Shown here piece by piece: positions 17,629 through 26,799 of a stretch of DNA of 64,000 nt. Numbering within the stretch: the first letter of the stretch is position 1; every line of letters starts with the position of its first letter. Made by a program: the position numbers and the translations under genes. Below the pieces are notes generated by a model. It did not search any database and was not told the DNA's origin. It worked only from the letters and a program-made list of their open reading frames with translations. The stretch comes from Brasilonema angustatum HA4187-MV1 (GTDB lineage Bacteria > Cyanobacteriota > Cyanobacteriia > Cyanobacteriales > Nostocaceae): NCBI GenBank assembly GCA_019359695.1, contig JAHHGV010000010.1, positions 1 through 64,000 on the forward strand, written 5' to 3'.

Positions 17629-18795
17629 ATGGTGTCTACTGATCGAAAAATTCGTCTTCAATACTTAGATGGTATACGTGGTTTTGCCGCTTTATATGTA
17701 GTGTTCTCCCATATTTTGCCACACCAAAGTCACAATTTGCCTGCCTGGATTCTTCTAGCGACCAAATTATTGAGGTTTGGATCTATGGGGGTTGCTGTTT
17801 TCATCGTTCTTTCTGGATACTGTTTGATGCTGCCAGTTGTACGACAAAAAACAGGTTATATTCCAGGAACATTAGTAGATTACTTTAAACGCAGAGCACG
17901 AAGGATTTTACCACCCTATTACGCTACTCTTATTTTTTGTTTTTTAGTAACAGCAGCTATATTTGTTTTAGAAAAACTGACTCACTTTAAATGGCAAACT
18001 GTTCCTTACGACTGGTTTTATCCTAACTATTCTTTTGTTGATGTCATCTTACACCTACTACTAATTCATAATTTAACTCCAGGAACGCTAGCACATGCTA
18101 TTAACCTGCCCTTGTGGAGTGTGGCAGTAGAATGGCAAATTTATTTTTTGTTTCCACTGTTGTTACTACCTTTACTGAGACGTTGGGGTTGGTTATCAGT
18201 TATTTTAATTGCTTTTATAATTGGACTGACACCCCACTATTTATTCAATGGTTTGATGGACGTAAGCCGTCCTTGGTTGCTAGGTTCATTTGCTATAGGG
18301 ATGGTAGCCGCTGAAATTGGATTTTCACAAAAACCTGATTGGATCAGGTTAAGAAAGTCTGTACCATGGTCTGTGTTAGCAGTTATTTTTGCTGGTATTG
18401 CTTTTCTAACAGAATGGAAAAAACTAAGATTAGATGCATGGATTTTTGAAAGTTTTGCAGCCCTAGCTGCAGCTTGTCTGATAATTTACTGCACTAACTT
18501 TCTTCTTGAAAAAAATACGTTGCCAAAAGGGCTGCGCGTATTAGAATCACCTGTTGCAATCACACTCGGAGCATTTTCTTACAGCCTTTATCTCACTCAC
18601 GGAGTGATAGTGACGCTAGTGCATCACTTTCTACACGACTTGCAACTATCTGCCATTACGTATACAGTGTTACTGTATCTGGTTAGTGTGGGAATATCGT
18701 TAGTATTTGCCTACTTGTTCTATTTAGCTTTTGAACGACGATTTACAACCAATAGAAGACTAAAACACAAATCAATTGACATAAAAACCCACTGA
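17629..18795 (+). CDS. Acyltransferase family 3 (OafA/YrhL-type) membrane protein
   Basis: 388 residues with about ten transmembrane helices. The family signature at the N-terminus is RLQYLDGIRGFAALYVVFSHILP, where the His of FSH is the expected catalytic residue. VAVFIVLSGYCLMLP and RRARRILPPYYATL follow, and the second half has LPLWSVAVEWQIYFLFPLLL. Such enzymes O-acylate sugars of exopolysaccharide, lipopolysaccharide or glycolipids using cytoplasmic acyl donors. There is no SGNH domain. No polysaccharide gene cluster is adjacent, so the acceptor is unknown. Confidence 0.85.
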   Translation: MVSTDRKIRLQYLDGIRGFAALYVVFSHILPHQSHNLPAWILLATKLLRFGSMGVAVFIVLSGYCLMLPVVRQKTGYIPGTLVDYFKRRARRILPPYYATLIFCFLVTAAIFVLEKLTHFKWQTVPYDWFYPNYSFVDVILHLLLIHNLTPGTLAHAINLPLWSVAVEWQIYFLFPLLLLPLLRRWGWLSVILIAFIIGLTPHYLFNGLMDVSRPWLLGSFAIGMVAAEIGFSQKPDWIRLRKSVPWSVLAVIFAGIAFLTEWKKLRLDAWIFESFAALAAACLIIYCTNFLLEKNTLPKGLRVLESPVAITLGAFSYSLYLTHGVIVTLVHHFLHDLQLSAITYTVLLYLVSVGISLVFAYLFYLAFERRFTTNRRLKHKSIDIKTH

Positions 18796-18949
18796 TTTTA
18801 TGCTACTTGAGATTTAAGCTAGAAGTTATTAGCAGTGTTCGCATAACCACTATTGCGCTTTGCACATAAGACGCAGGCAAAGTAGGAGACTTTGCTACTG
18901 GTTATGTAGTATTTTTTTTGTGCAAGTAGTGTGTGTTTTGGTAAATCCC

Positions 18950-19693
18950 ATGAAACAGCTCCTCAATCGAGTCTATAGCTGGAAAAAACGCATCCAACGG
19001 CTACTTCTGCCGTCAGTGATGGTGATTCTGGCTTCTTTACTGTTTGCTACATCTGCTTGGGCGACTGGTGTGTATGATATGCCAACCATTACAAGTGGTG
19101 AACCCACTTGGGTTGTGGATGAAGCTGACGTCATCAGCCGTTTCAATGAAGGTAAGCTTAGCAGCACCCTGGAGAATTTGGCAAAGCAAACGGGTAATGA
19201 AGTAAGAATTGTCACAATGCGCCGCCTTGATTACGGTGAAACTCCGGAAAGCTTCACCAAAGCACTGTTTGAAAAATGGTTTCCAACAAAGGAAGCACAA
19301 GCAAATCAGACAATATTAATGATTGATACCGCAAAAAACGGTACCGCAATTATAACTGGCGATAAAGTGAAATCTTTGATGCCAGATGATATTGCTCTGA
19401 GTGTAGCTTCTGAAACCTTGACGGTACCATTACGGGACGGTGACAAATATAATCAGGCATTTCTAGATGCTAGCGATCGCCTAGTCGCCGTTTTATCTGG
19501 TGAACCTGACCCCGGGCCTCCCCAAATCACTGATAACGTACAGGTAAAAAGTACCTTTGCGAAAGCAGAAGATACCAATATCAATAAAGGTAATGCAACT
19601 GCTTGGGTGGTAGGACTTTTAATCGCCGCCACCGTTATTCCGATGGCGACTTACTACATTTATCAAGTGTTTCAGCCATCTTCTAATGGATGA
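18950..19693 (+). CDS. psb32: TPM-domain protein, Psb32-like (photosystem II repair type)
   Basis: The chosen ATG at 18950 gives 247 residues beginning MKQLLNRVYSWKKRIQ; an upstream in-frame start at 18860 would add a region lying in repeat-like sequence. A signal-anchor (LLLPSVMVILASLLFATSAWA) precedes a TPM domain: WVVDEADVISRFNEGKLSSTLENLAKQTGNEVRIVTM. A C-terminal transmembrane helix (TAWVVGLLIAATVIPMATYYI) follows. This architecture matches cyanobacterial Psb32/TLP18.3-like thylakoid-lumen proteins involved in photosystem II turnover and protection from photodamage. The gene symbol is given on architecture and is not certain. Confidence 0.7.
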   Translation: MKQLLNRVYSWKKRIQRLLLPSVMVILASLLFATSAWATGVYDMPTITSGEPTWVVDEADVISRFNEGKLSSTLENLAKQTGNEVRIVTMRRLDYGETPESFTKALFEKWFPTKEAQANQTILMIDTAKNGTAIITGDKVKSLMPDDIALSVASETLTVPLRDGDKYNQAFLDASDRLVAVLSGEPDPGPPQITDNVQVKSTFAKAEDTNINKGNATAWVVGLLIAATVIPMATYYIYQVFQPSSNG

Positions 19694-19707
19694 TGTTCGC
19701 TTATTAA

Positions 19708-19782
19708 CCAGTTAATCAGTTATCAGTTATCAGTTATCAGTTATCAACTTCACTGTTCACTGATAACTGTTCACTGTTTTAA
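19708..19782. repeat. STRR heptamer array (CAGTTAT / TGTTCACTG type)
   Basis: Repeated CAGTTAT units followed by TTCACTGTTCACTGATAACTGTTCACTG. The array can fold on itself because ATAACTG is complementary to CAGTTAT. The same heptamers occur inside rnpB (about 27867-27910) and at 42285-42420. Short tandemly repeated repetitive sequences of this sort are characteristic of heterocystous cyanobacteria. Confidence 0.85.
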
Positions 19783-20171
19783 TCCTGAACATAATCTTGT
19801 CCTGTCACTAAAGAAATTTCAGATCGGACAAACTCACGACCCAAATAAGCCGCATGGGTTAACTGAGTCACAGGAGGGGGCTGAGTTTCCTCAAAAATTT
19901 TCACACACAACTCTTTTGCCGTTCTTCCACTAAACACAGTCGTGTGAGTGCGTTCCACCTTTTCCCGTGCTGGAATGACCTTGCCAGTTTCTGGATCAAC
20001 AGCTAAACCACGTTCATCAATCACATTCGTGAAATGCTTGGCATAAATTAATCCTTCCTCCCGATTTAAATAAATAATGAAATACCCACCGGGGTCAAGG
20101 TCAATATGACGCTGAGAAAGTTTATCGTCAATTGCCGCCAAGTTTTCAACAGTCAAATCCATAATCACCAT
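19779..20171 (-). CDS. DUF4346 domain-containing protein
   Basis: 130 residues, soluble, no signal peptide. Conserved features are HIDLDPGGYFIIYLNREEGLIYAKHFTNVIDERGLAVDPETGK, RTHTTVFSGRTAKELCVKIFE and HAAYLGREFVRSEISLVTGQDYVQD, which together match DUF4346, found mostly in cyanobacteria and in methanogen tetrahydromethanopterin methyltransferase-associated proteins. The function in cyanobacteria is unknown. An in-frame ATG at 20162 (MDLTVENLAA) is an equally plausible start. Confidence 0.75.
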   Translation of the reverse strand: MVIMDLTVENLAAIDDKLSQRHIDLDPGGYFIIYLNREEGLIYAKHFTNVIDERGLAVDPETGKVIPAREKVERTHTTVFSGRTAKELCVKIFEETQPPPVTQLTHAAYLGREFVRSEISLVTGQDYVQD

Positions 20172-20298
20172 AAAAATTAACTTGTCTTAGGGGTTTTTTA
20201 CCCCTTATAAAGTGTAATTCTTATCTTCCTTACCGTTTGTCACATTTTGGCGATTGTAGCACAAGACCATTGCGGAAAATGCATAACAAAAATTTGTA

Positions 20299-21510
20299 TT
20301 AAGGATTGGAACTAGTAAAAGGCAAATCGGCATTTATTGCGGAAATCTCCTGGTGTTCGAGCTCATTCACCTCGCTGATATAATTTCGCAGAATTTGTCC
20401 AAGACGAGCATTGTAAAAGCGGTGCAAACTGTAATTGGCAGCTGCAGGGAAACCGCGACGTTTTTTGTGGCGTCCACCAGCACCAGGGTCAAAAATTTGG
20501 ATACCGTTGGCGATCCCCCACTCTACTGGTGAATAATAGCAAGCATCAAAATGCAAGCAATCTATCTCTTGAAAAGAACCCCAGTAGCGTCCATACATCC
20601 TATCGTCCTTAAACAGACAAAAAGACATCCCCACTGGTTGATGATTATCCTGTTCTGTGTATGCCGCAAAAAACACAACTCGATGGCGATAATGTGCGTA
20701 TAACTGTTCAAAAAATCTCTTTGTTAAGTATTTACTACCCCACCAGCCAAATTTATCACAGGTATCAGCGTAAAACTGATACATCAAAGGAAACAGTGAC
20801 TGGGGAATTTCATCGCCAGCCAGAGGTTGTAGTCTCAAACCAGCTTTTTCCACTGCTTTGCGTTCACGCTTAATGTTACGACGCTGGTTAGCGTTGAACA
20901 CTGCCAAGTAGTCATCAAAATTGTTAAACCCAAGATTTTCCCAGATGTAGCTGTGGTGCAGCCAAGGTGTGAAGCCTTGGCGTTCCAGAACAGGACGCCA
21001 TTGGGGATCTACATAAAGAAAATGACACCCAGAAATACGGTGTTTGGTGCAGAAAGCATCAATCTCGTGCACCATCAATGCCGTGATCTCATCTTCATCT
21101 TCCCCTGGCGCGATCAAAAATCGATAGCCTTCAGCTGGCGTAAATGGAGTCATTCCCAGCATTTTGGGGTAATACTTTACACCAATGCGTTGTGCTAAGT
21201 CTGCCCACTGATGGTCAAAAACAAATTCGCCAGAACTGTGTCCTTTCAGGTAAAGTGGGGCAGCAGCAATCAGCGTTCTGTCTCGCCATACGGTTAAGTG
21301 ATTCGGTAACCAACCAGTGCTAGCTGTAGCGCTTTGGGAGGCTTCGAGATTTTTCAGCCACTCCCATTCTAAAAACGGAGTTTTGAGTGGTAATGCCAAA
21401 GCATCCCACGCCTCTTGTGGTACTTCAGCAATTTTATTTATCCAAGCGACAGAAGAGCGAGGCTTGAGTTGTTCCACCATTGCGGGTTTTAAAGATACAA
21501 AATTTGGCAC
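20299..21510 (-). CDS. GNAT-fold protein, peptidogalycan/FemAB-like family (COG3146 type)
   Basis: 403 residues of two tandem acyl-CoA-N-acyltransferase-like domains. Typical motifs are WDALALPLKTPFLEWEWLKNLE near the N-terminus, HSYIWENLGFNNFDDYLAVFNANQRRNIKRERKAVEKAGL in the middle and GRYWGSFQEIDCLHFDACYYSPVEWGI, IQIFDPGAGGRHKKRRGFPA near the C-terminus. These are characteristic of the COG3146 group, usually annotated as GNAT N-acetyltransferase or peptidoglycan-related; enzymatic activity is not established. The Lys/Arg-rich segments could bind a nucleic acid or a phosphate-bearing donor. It stands alone with its own promoter. Confidence 0.8.
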   Translation of the reverse strand: MPNFVSLKPAMVEQLKPRSSVAWINKIAEVPQEAWDALALPLKTPFLEWEWLKNLEASQSATASTGWLPNHLTVWRDRTLIAAAPLYLKGHSSGEFVFDHQWADLAQRIGVKYYPKMLGMTPFTPAEGYRFLIAPGEDEDEITALMVHEIDAFCTKHRISGCHFLYVDPQWRPVLERQGFTPWLHHSYIWENLGFNNFDDYLAVFNANQRRNIKRERKAVEKAGLRLQPLAGDEIPQSLFPLMYQFYADTCDKFGWWGSKYLTKRFFEQLYAHYRHRVVFFAAYTEQDNHQPVGMSFCLFKDDRMYGRYWGSFQEIDCLHFDACYYSPVEWGIANGIQIFDPGAGGRHKKRRGFPAAANYSLHRFYNARLGQILRNYISEVNELEHQEISAINADLPFTSSNP

Positions 21511-21552
21511 AAGCTCTATTTAGCCTAATCTAAATCTGTTGATCGTTGCAGC

Positions 21553-22254
21553 CTATAATGCACAAAAACTTCCAGACTCTACTGTGTGAACTTCCAGCAA
21601 CTACAGACGGGGAGGCAACTCAAACAAAAATCCGCTACCCTCTACTGTACTCCGTGCAGTAGAACCGCCCAGAATCAACGGACAGATTGTGAGCCAAAAT
21701 TCATCAATAATCAAATCTAGTTCCAGCATGGAGGTGATACAAGTACCGCCGCCCAAAACAACTAAGCGTTTTATACCTAAAGTAGTTAAGTGTTGTAAAG
21801 CTGCATGAATGTCAACTTTTGCCTTTGGTGCTTCAAAAGTCAAAATTAGCTTAAATTCTTGACGTTCTTTGCAAAAAAGGGCTCCTGCTGTTGTCATTAC
21901 TTACCAACGCAAGACTTGCTGCTGAAAGAATCGTATTTCCGGATTGAGGCTAGCAGAATGTGTAATAAGTATATGGACAGGTTGGGAAGGCTTCCCGCGT
22001 GAATTCGTTGTTGCAGCAGTTGTGGGTGCGATACAGTTAGGGTTGTACCGTAAGCGCGTAGAGTACCAGCACCGAATAAAACAGCATCTGAAGCAGGCAA
22101 TTTGCTCCTCCAGGTGTGCAATGTCCGTCTTGGAACCAAACCGAGCAGGCGATGCTGCAAAGCAGCCGCTACGCGATCGCCTGACATCCGCTATTTTTTT
22201 GCCGTCTGCACTCATCGCCAAAATCACAGTGGTATATGGGCGATGTTGTACCAT
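21553..22254 (-). pseudogene. Broken RibD C-terminal-domain (dihydrofolate-reductase-like) gene
   Basis: The reading begins at an ATG at 22254 (VQHRPYTTVILAMSADGK, a RibD/DHFR-like N-terminus), then passes through at least two frames: a frame containing SDAVLFGAGTLRAYGTTL and PQLLQQRIHAG (about 21990-22110), a return to the first frame for PSQPVHILITHSASLNPEIRFFQQQ, and a third stretch (21601-21897) with IKRLVVLGGGTCITSMLELDLI. The ADGK region contains an A7 homopolymer with an apparent extra base and a HIP1-containing insertion. Near the end the expected PRLELLEV reads PRL-stop-LLEV (GAG to TAG at about 21600). Several independent lesions make this a decayed gene rather than one sequencing error. 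Confidence 0.75.
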
Positions 22255-22542
22255 TGGGTTGGTCTGATAATTTTTGTTTTCTGTACAAAATGCTGATTTT
22301 CAAAAATAGTGATATAGGAAACCTCCTCTCTCCCTATTTATTCTGTAATATTTATATGCAACAGCAGCCCCTGTATGAGCTAGTTTCTGTGAGTATTTGT
22401 ATAAGAAGGTTCATTTATATTTTAAATGACTTTATATTTTTAATATGATTATAAAATAGAGTTTTTATAACTTAACACTACTAGCTGCTCTAAGTTATCT
22501 AGGATTACTGTTGTGATTGGCACATACTAAGAGAGACTGCCG

Positions 22543-24576
22543 ATGGCTAAACCCCGTCAATCATCCTTTCGTCGGATTTTAGTATCAAAAATCTTGCTTC
22601 TGTTAGTTCCGGTTTTATTGATAGGGGAGATTGTAGCCTATAAAAAGGCACGTTCTAGCCTTCTGGAAACTGCCCGTCAAAATTTAACAGAAAGTGCCGT
22701 TATCAAAGGTGAAAAAATTGTAGAGACGAGCGCTGCCTTGAAAACAAACTTGCTAAGTGCAAGTCAAACAACGGTTATCCAGTCAGGTTCGCCTACACAA
22801 GTACAACGATTTCTTAATCAAATCGCCCAACAACTACCAAGGCAAGTAGAGTGTATTCAACTGACTGAGCCAGAAAGCGGTAATGTTGTTGCAAGTACTT
22901 GCGGCAATGAACCAATTGGTGAATTAAAATTTCCCATACCCAATGATGGGATTAATGTTGAGGCAATATTACCACCAAAGCTCGGAACAACTGGGAAAAG
23001 AGACTTACCAAATCAACTAAGATTACTGTTATCATCTCCTATCTACGATAGTATGGGAGATTTACGTTATGCCTTGATTTTTCGTACGACAATACTGCAA
23101 GAAAAAGAGCGAACTAAGCCTGGTTCCCTAACAGGCTCAACGATGGTTATTGCTGATGATGGAACAATTCTGGCACACCCAATTGCTAATCGGGTTGGGA
23201 CTAATATTGCTCAACATACAGATGCTGGGCGACTCAAAAAAATTGTAAAAGCTGCTCTGGCAGGTAAGAAATACTTTCTGCATTTATTTTTTGAAAATGA
23301 GGGTGAAGAATTACTTGCTGGCTATACTGCAATACCCAGTCCCTTAACTGAAGGGCAAGAGGGAAAATGGGTGATTATCGCCGTTACAGAATTGGATAAT
23401 GCTTTATATGGTCTTGAGGGAATTAAACTTATCCTCATTGTTTTAACATTAGGTTTAATTGGCGCAAGTATTTTGGCATCGCTGTATTTAGCTCGTTATT
23501 TGGCACGTCCTGTAGAACAATTGCGAGACTACGCTATAAATCTTCACTTGAACCAATCAACAGAACCAATTCCTGACAACTTCAAAATTCGGGAGTTTAA
23601 CCAGTTAGCGCAAGCACTCGGGCAAATGGTTGAACGGTTGAAAGCTTGGGCTGAAGAATTGGAAATAGCATGGAAAGAAGCAAAAGCTGCCAATCAGGTG
23701 AAAACTCAGTTTTTAGCGACAACTTCCCATGAGTTGAGAAACCCGCTACATACCATCATTAGTTGCGTTCGTCTAGTTCGAGATGGTATGTGCGATGATC
23801 GAGAAGAAGAAATGGAGTTTCTCCATCGTGTGGATGATGCAGCAATTCACTTATTAGGCATTATTAACGATTTACTTGACATTTCCAAAATAGAAGCAGG
23901 AAAGCTTTCAGTAGTTCTGCAACCTATTGATCTGCGGCAAGTTCTTAAAGAGGTTATTAACATACAATCAGTGAATGTTCAACAAAAAGGCTTGCAACTA
24001 AATATCCCTCAACTGAATGAGACAATTCCAGTTAATGCTGATGCAGCCAAGCTTAAACAAGTGCTGATTAATGTCATTGGTAATGCAACTAAGTTTACCG
24101 AACAAGGAAGCATTACAATCTCGACAGAAATTCAACGTAGAGATGATAAATCTAAAGTCATTATTTCTGTTACAGATACAGGTATAGGAATTGATCCCGC
24201 TCAACAGCAAAAACTATTTCGCCCTTTTGTGATGGTGGATGGTTCAGATTCACGTAAATTTGGTGGTACAGGATTAGGACTTGCCATTTCACGAAATTTA
24301 ATGGAACTTATGGGAGGTACTATTACTCTTGAGAGTGCAGGTCTGGATCAAGGCACAACAATGACAATAACTTTGCCTTTAATTGATGACTCACTGTTAC
24401 CAGGCGCAGGAGGTAAAAAAGATTCAGAAAGCCTCAGTGTTTCCTCCGGGGATCAAGCAGTAAGAGGGGAAAAGCAAGCAGCAGAAGAAGTTAGTTTGCA
24501 AAAAAACCGCTTTCCGTCTACTCTCAACAAGGAATTAAAGAATTCAACACTGAGTGTGCAAAATACAAAGTTTTGA
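22543..24576 (+). CDS. Orphan sensor histidine kinase (Cache-HAMP-HisKA-HATPase)
   Basis: 677 residues. An N-terminal transmembrane helix (ILVSKILLLLVPVLLIGEIVA, about 12-32) is followed by an extracytoplasmic dCache-like sensor (about 33-290) and a second membrane helix (LILIVLTLGLIGASILASLYLA). A HAMP domain comes next, then the HisKA H-box FLATTSHELRNPLHTIIS with phosphoacceptor His. The HATPase domain has N box LINVIGNATKFTEQG, G1 VTDTGIGIDP, F box LFRPF and G2 GGTGLGLAIS. The C-terminal about 65 residues are low-complexity and hydrophilic. There is no receiver domain and no response-regulator gene adjacent, so partner and signal are unknown. An immediate hairpin follows the stop. Confidence 0.9.
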   Translation: MAKPRQSSFRRILVSKILLLLVPVLLIGEIVAYKKARSSLLETARQNLTESAVIKGEKIVETSAALKTNLLSASQTTVIQSGSPTQVQRFLNQIAQQLPRQVECIQLTEPESGNVVASTCGNEPIGELKFPIPNDGINVEAILPPKLGTTGKRDLPNQLRLLLSSPIYDSMGDLRYALIFRTTILQEKERTKPGSLTGSTMVIADDGTILAHPIANRVGTNIAQHTDAGRLKKIVKAALAGKKYFLHLFFENEGEELLAGYTAIPSPLTEGQEGKWVIIAVTELDNALYGLEGIKLILIVLTLGLIGASILASLYLARYLARPVEQLRDYAINLHLNQSTEPIPDNFKIREFNQLAQALGQMVERLKAWAEELEIAWKEAKAANQVKTQFLATTSHELRNPLHTIISCVRLVRDGMCDDREEEMEFLHRVDDAAIHLLGIINDLLDISKIEAGKLSVVLQPIDLRQVLKEVINIQSVNVQQKGLQLNIPQLNETIPVNADAAKLKQVLINVIGNATKFTEQGSITISTEIQRRDDKSKVIISVTDTGIGIDPAQQQKLFRPFVMVDGSDSRKFGGTGLGLAISRNLMELMGGTITLESAGLDQGTTMTITLPLIDDSLLPGAGGKKDSESLSVSSGDQAVRGEKQAAEEVSLQKNRFPSTLNKELKNSTLSVQNTKF

Positions 24577-24577
24577 T

Positions 24578-24615
24578 GCTCCGTGTTTATATCTCGAAGA
24601 GGTTGATCACGGAGC
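24578..24615 (+). terminator. Hairpin after the histidine kinase
   Basis: GCTCCGTG (24578-24585) pairs with CACGGAGC (24608-24615) around a 22-base loop, starting right after the TGA at 24574-24576. No strong T run follows, but the stem is perfect. Confidence 0.5.
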
Positions 24616-24686
24616 TTCAAGGAAGTGTCTTCTTATTAACATAGATGTTGAGCTAACAAGATAAGCTAACCAACTATTTGATGGTT

Positions 24687-25292
24687 TTAAGAAACTTTTT
24701 CGAGCTTTTTCTCAGTAAATGTGGATGGTTTCTTACGTTTCAGTACTAAGCCAACACCGAGAGTGCCGAGGGCTAGTAAGCTAAGGATGGAGGTGGGTTC
24801 AGGGACTGTGATTATAGTTGCAGAGAAACTGATAGGTAACTCACTATCTTCCGAACCAAAATTTTCAAAACCTGGTATAAGTGGCGGCACAGAAAAAACC
24901 TCTAAATAACCCGGTGTCGGCAAAAAACTAGCGAAAAACGGACTAGAATAGTTTCCCCCTGAGGTGGAATACCCAAAACCGTCACCCGTTAATTGCTGAT
25001 TATTAAGACTAATTAAATTGTCAACCTTAAAAGGTTCGTTTCCCGGTATTGGAGTCCCGGCTGCTTGCAGACCAGTAATTGTTTCACCATTTCGTGTACC
25101 AGTAATTCCAGTAATCAGGTAAAAACCTAAATCGTTAGGGGTGTCATTAGTGGTGAAAGTACCGCTCGCCGCTATGCCAGTACTAGAATAATTCCAGTTC
25201 CAATTTAAAGCAGAGGCGGAATTCATTGTCCCAAAAACCAGTCCAGATGTGGTGGCGATGGCTGTGACAGCTAGTAGAGCTAGATTTTTCAT
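24687..25292 (-). CDS. PEP-CTERM sorting-domain exported protein
   Basis: Preferred start ATG 25290-25292 (MKNLALLAVTAIATTSGLVFG) gives 201 residues with a normal signal peptide; the frame extends to 25346 but that adds an unlikely Arg-rich leader. The mature part is Ser/Gly/Thr-rich without cysteine. The C-terminus has the canonical exosortase signal: VPEPTSILSLLALGTLGVGLVLKRKK, i.e. PEP motif, membrane helix and basic cluster, followed by about 15 residues. Such proteins are processed by exosortase (EpsH/CrtA type) and linked to the cell surface or exopolysaccharide. No exosortase is in the window. Confidence 0.8.
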   Translation of the reverse strand: MKNLALLAVTAIATTSGLVFGTMNSASALNWNWNYSSTGIAASGTFTTNDTPNDLGFYLITGITGTRNGETITGLQAAGTPIPGNEPFKVDNLISLNNQQLTGDGFGYSTSGGNYSSPFFASFLPTPGYLEVFSVPPLIPGFENFGSEDSELPISFSATIITVPEPTSILSLLALGTLGVGLVLKRKKPSTFTEKKLEKVS

Positions 25293-25482
25293 GGAAGTTG
25301 TTAGTGTGATCGCAGATCTTATAGATTGAGTTAATCTACAGCGCAACTCAAAATTAATGGCAGTTTAACACCAAAGATACACGGGAGCGACAGCGAAGAA
25401 GTCGAATAAATTTAAACGAGTTAACACGGAGTAAGACCAATAAGCTCAAAGGTAGAAAGGCATCTGTCGTTGAAGCCGGAAG

Positions 25483-25514
25483 CCCACACTTACTCTACTA
25501 CTGAGAAGTGTGGG
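25483..25514 (-). terminator. Hairpin after the Gfo/Idh/MocA gene
   Basis: CCCACACTT (25483-25491) pairs perfectly with AAGTGTGGG (25506-25514), five bases beyond the stop codon at 25519 on the minus strand. Likely transcription terminator for that gene. Confidence 0.55.
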
Positions 25515-25518
25515 TAAT

Positions 25519-26625
25519 TCACTCTTCATTTGCATTCAGAAAAACAGGCTTGCCACCATTATTAAGAGATTCTGTCAAAGCAGCAAGAATTTGCACTAAC
25601 TGCGTACCTACAAAACCAGAGGAAACCTTTGAGGGAGTATTTTCAAGCACACAAGTGATAAAGTGATTGCACACTCGCCCTAATGGTTCACCTGTTTCTA
25701 TTTCCAGCACTTGTTGCTTCTGATTTACAGGAATAAATCGATTTTCCTGCACCTCAAATTCGCCGTGTAGTATCGTCAAAGGTGAGGTACGAGACATTTC
25801 ATCAAAAATCAGACTACCAAGATTTCCAACAACTCCTAGTCGTCGTTGTTTATCAGGATTGAGCCAACATAAATGAATGTACGCTTGAAAATTGTTCGGA
25901 TATGTCAGTGTCACCCAGACGAGATCAGATAATCCTTGGTTTTGTACTGAAGAAGATGAGGGAGTCAGAGACTGAGGGCTTTCCTCTTTTTGTTCTTTTT
26001 TGTTATCTCCCTCTACGCTTGGTTGCAGCCACACTGTACCTGTTGCTTGCACCTTCACTGGAATTTGGTTTAGCCAAGAATTAAAGATGGCAATATCGTG
26101 AATGGCTAAGTCCCACAGTGCATCAACATCTTGGCGAACTGGTCCTAAATGAGTGCGAGTCGCGTAACCATAACGTAAATCACCTAATTGACGCGCCTGT
26201 ACAACAGCTTTCCCTCGCTCAACTGCTGGGTGAAATAAGTAGGTGTGGTCAATTATCAGTTGTCGTTGCTGTTTTTGGGCAAACTGGTACAGTTCTCGAC
26301 ATTCTGCTGGGTTGAGAGTTAAAGGCTTTTCTGCTAGAACGTGGTAACCCCAACGCAAAGCATCACTAATTAAGGAGTAATGCGTGCTAGCGGGAGTGGC
26401 AATAACAACGGCTTCTAAACCTTCTATTTGCTGTATTGCTTGCCACTCTGTTGTCAGTAAAATTTCGTCACCTAAGTTATGCTGCCGTTTCACCGCCCCC
26501 AAACATTCTGGGTTCGGATCGACTACCGCCACTACACTTGCTTGCGGATGTTCTAAAAAATTTCTTAGCAAATGAACGCCCCAACGTCCAACACCAACTA
26601 CAGCAATTTTAATTTTTTTAATCAT
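25519..26625 (-). CDS. Gfo/Idh/MocA-family NAD(P)-dependent oxidoreductase
   Basis: 368 residues. The N-terminal Rossmann fold is IKIAVVGVGRWGVHLLRNFLEHP (GxGxxG variant GVGRWG), followed by VVIATPASTHYSL and YHVLAEKPLTL with the family EKP catalytic-region motif near 96-100. In the C-terminal domain, HDIAIFNSWL is the usual catalytic-His position. A low-complexity linker (SLTPSSSSVQ) is inserted at about residues 212-230. The family oxidises sugars or sugar-nucleotides, often in polysaccharide or inositol metabolism; no neighbour reveals the substrate. The upstream 26626-26660 holds TAGTCATGAGTTATTAGTC-type short repeats also found before rnc and corA. Confidence 0.85.
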   Translation of the reverse strand: MIKKIKIAVVGVGRWGVHLLRNFLEHPQASVVAVVDPNPECLGAVKRQHNLGDEILLTTEWQAIQQIEGLEAVVIATPASTHYSLISDALRWGYHVLAEKPLTLNPAECRELYQFAQKQQRQLIIDHTYLFHPAVERGKAVVQARQLGDLRYGYATRTHLGPVRQDVDALWDLAIHDIAIFNSWLNQIPVKVQATGTVWLQPSVEGDNKKEQKEESPQSLTPSSSSVQNQGLSDLVWVTLTYPNNFQAYIHLCWLNPDKQRRLGVVGNLGSLIFDEMSRTSPLTILHGEFEVQENRFIPVNQKQQVLEIETGEPLGRVCNHFITCVLENTPSKVSSGFVGTQLVQILAALTESLNNGGKPVFLNANEE

Positions 26626-26799
26626 TAGTCATGAGTTATTAGTCATTAGCTATGACGTAGACGCCCGCCAGAAGCCTTCTCCCGTTGCTACAGTTCCGTA
26701 TGCCCCGTACTGTAGGCATACAAAGTAGCGTCTGCTGACAGGAGAAGAAAGAGTAAGACAAAAGATAACTCACATTAGCTTATCATCTACCGTTTTATT

